The notes beneath the pieces were generated by a model. The model did not search any database. It was not told the DNA's origin and worked only from the letters and a program-made list of their open reading frames with translations. The translations under genes were made by a program, and so were the position numbers. Below, piece by piece: positions 4,804 through 5,021 of a stretch of DNA of 5,021 nucleotides (the first letter of the stretch is position 1; each line of letters opens with the position of its first letter). The stretch comes from an uncultured Collinsella sp. Its GTDB lineage: Bacteria > Actinomycetota > Coriobacteriia > Coriobacteriales > Coriobacteriaceae. The stretch covers positions 1 through 5,021 of the forward strand of contig CABSNA010000111.1 in NCBI GenBank assembly GCA_902478865.1. The letters run 5' to 3'.

Positions 4804-5021
4804 ATGAAAAACGTTCTGTGCTTTGGTGACAGCAACACCTATGGCTATGATCCAGCGGGTATGCGCGACAGCACCGCAGTGCGCTATGCGCAGGATGTGC
4901 GCTGGTGCGGTGTGGTGCAGCGTGACCTGGGTGAGGGTTGGCATGTGATTGAGGAAGGCCTAAATGGTCGCACGACGGTGCGCGATGATATGTGCCATCT
5001 GGACACCAACCTCAACGGCAT
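4804..5021 (+). CDS. GDSL/SGNH-family esterase, N-terminal part (cut by window edge)
   Basis: The frame is open from the ATG to the window edge (72 complete codons). The N-terminus, MKNVLCFGDSNTYGYDP, carries block I of SGNH hydrolases with the nucleophile Ser10 in GDSN. RYAQDVRWCGVVQRDLG (27-43) and EEGLNGRTTVRDD (50-62) match the 'RW...L' and block II (Gly) segments of the arylesterase/lysophospholipase L1-like branch. The later Asn and Asp-x-x-His blocks lie beyond the edge. Without a signal peptide it should be a cytoplasmic esterase or deacylase; the substrate is unknown. AGGGAG (4792-4797) lies 6 nt before the ATG and supports the start. The terminator just upstream means that its transcription must read through the hairpin or use a promoter before it. 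Confidence 0.88.
   Translation, partial: MKNVLCFGDSNTYGYDPAGMRDSTAVRYAQDVRWCGVVQRDLGEGWHVIEEGLNGRTTVRDDMCHLDTNLNG

Overview
The window looks like a chromosomal piece of a GC-rich Gram-positive bacterium. G/C-ending codons, AAAGGA-type ribosome binding sites about 7 nt from their starts, TACAAT/TATCAT -10 boxes and the gene set fit an intestinal actinobacterium of the Coriobacteriia (Collinsella-like). That placement rests on composition and protein style only; no ribosomal RNA or other marker is present.

The left half is transcribed leftwards (- strand). A PiT-family inorganic phosphate permease (2104-1055) is followed after 67 nt by a DUF47/PhoU-like partner (987-364), a common two-gene module for low-affinity phosphate uptake. 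Below it, 82-363 is a non-coding stretch of repeats: a perfect 26-bp inverted repeat with a 27-nt loop, weaker outer arms that reach the DUF47 stop codon, and a duplicated unit of about 64 nt. At the left edge are the first 27 codons of what reads as a nitroreductase-family flavoenzyme, with a GTG start and a strong ribosome binding site.

The right half is transcribed rightwards (+ strand). The divergent region 2105-2333 separates the phosphate genes from a small unrecognised, probably beta-rich protein (2334-2693). Next come a Bax inhibitor-1/YccA-type membrane protein (2773-3468) with its own -10 box and a UUCG-loop terminator, then a 371-aa TIGR02452-like (microbial PARG/macrodomain-type) protein (3610-4725) ending at a second terminator, and finally the start of a GDSL/SGNH esterase (4804 to the edge). 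Apart from the phosphate pair, these genes look like separate transcription units and do not form an obvious pathway.

The points most worth a second look are the Gln-Glu-Ala in place of Gln-Glu-Glu in the PARG signature, together with an acidic Ala/Glu/Pro insertion and an acidic tail; the long perfect inverted repeat and its surrounding repeats; and a perfect Shine-Dalgarno sequence followed by a three-codon mini-ORF in the phosphate transporter leader. I found no CRISPR array, tRNA, rRNA, complete insertion sequence or clear new defence system.
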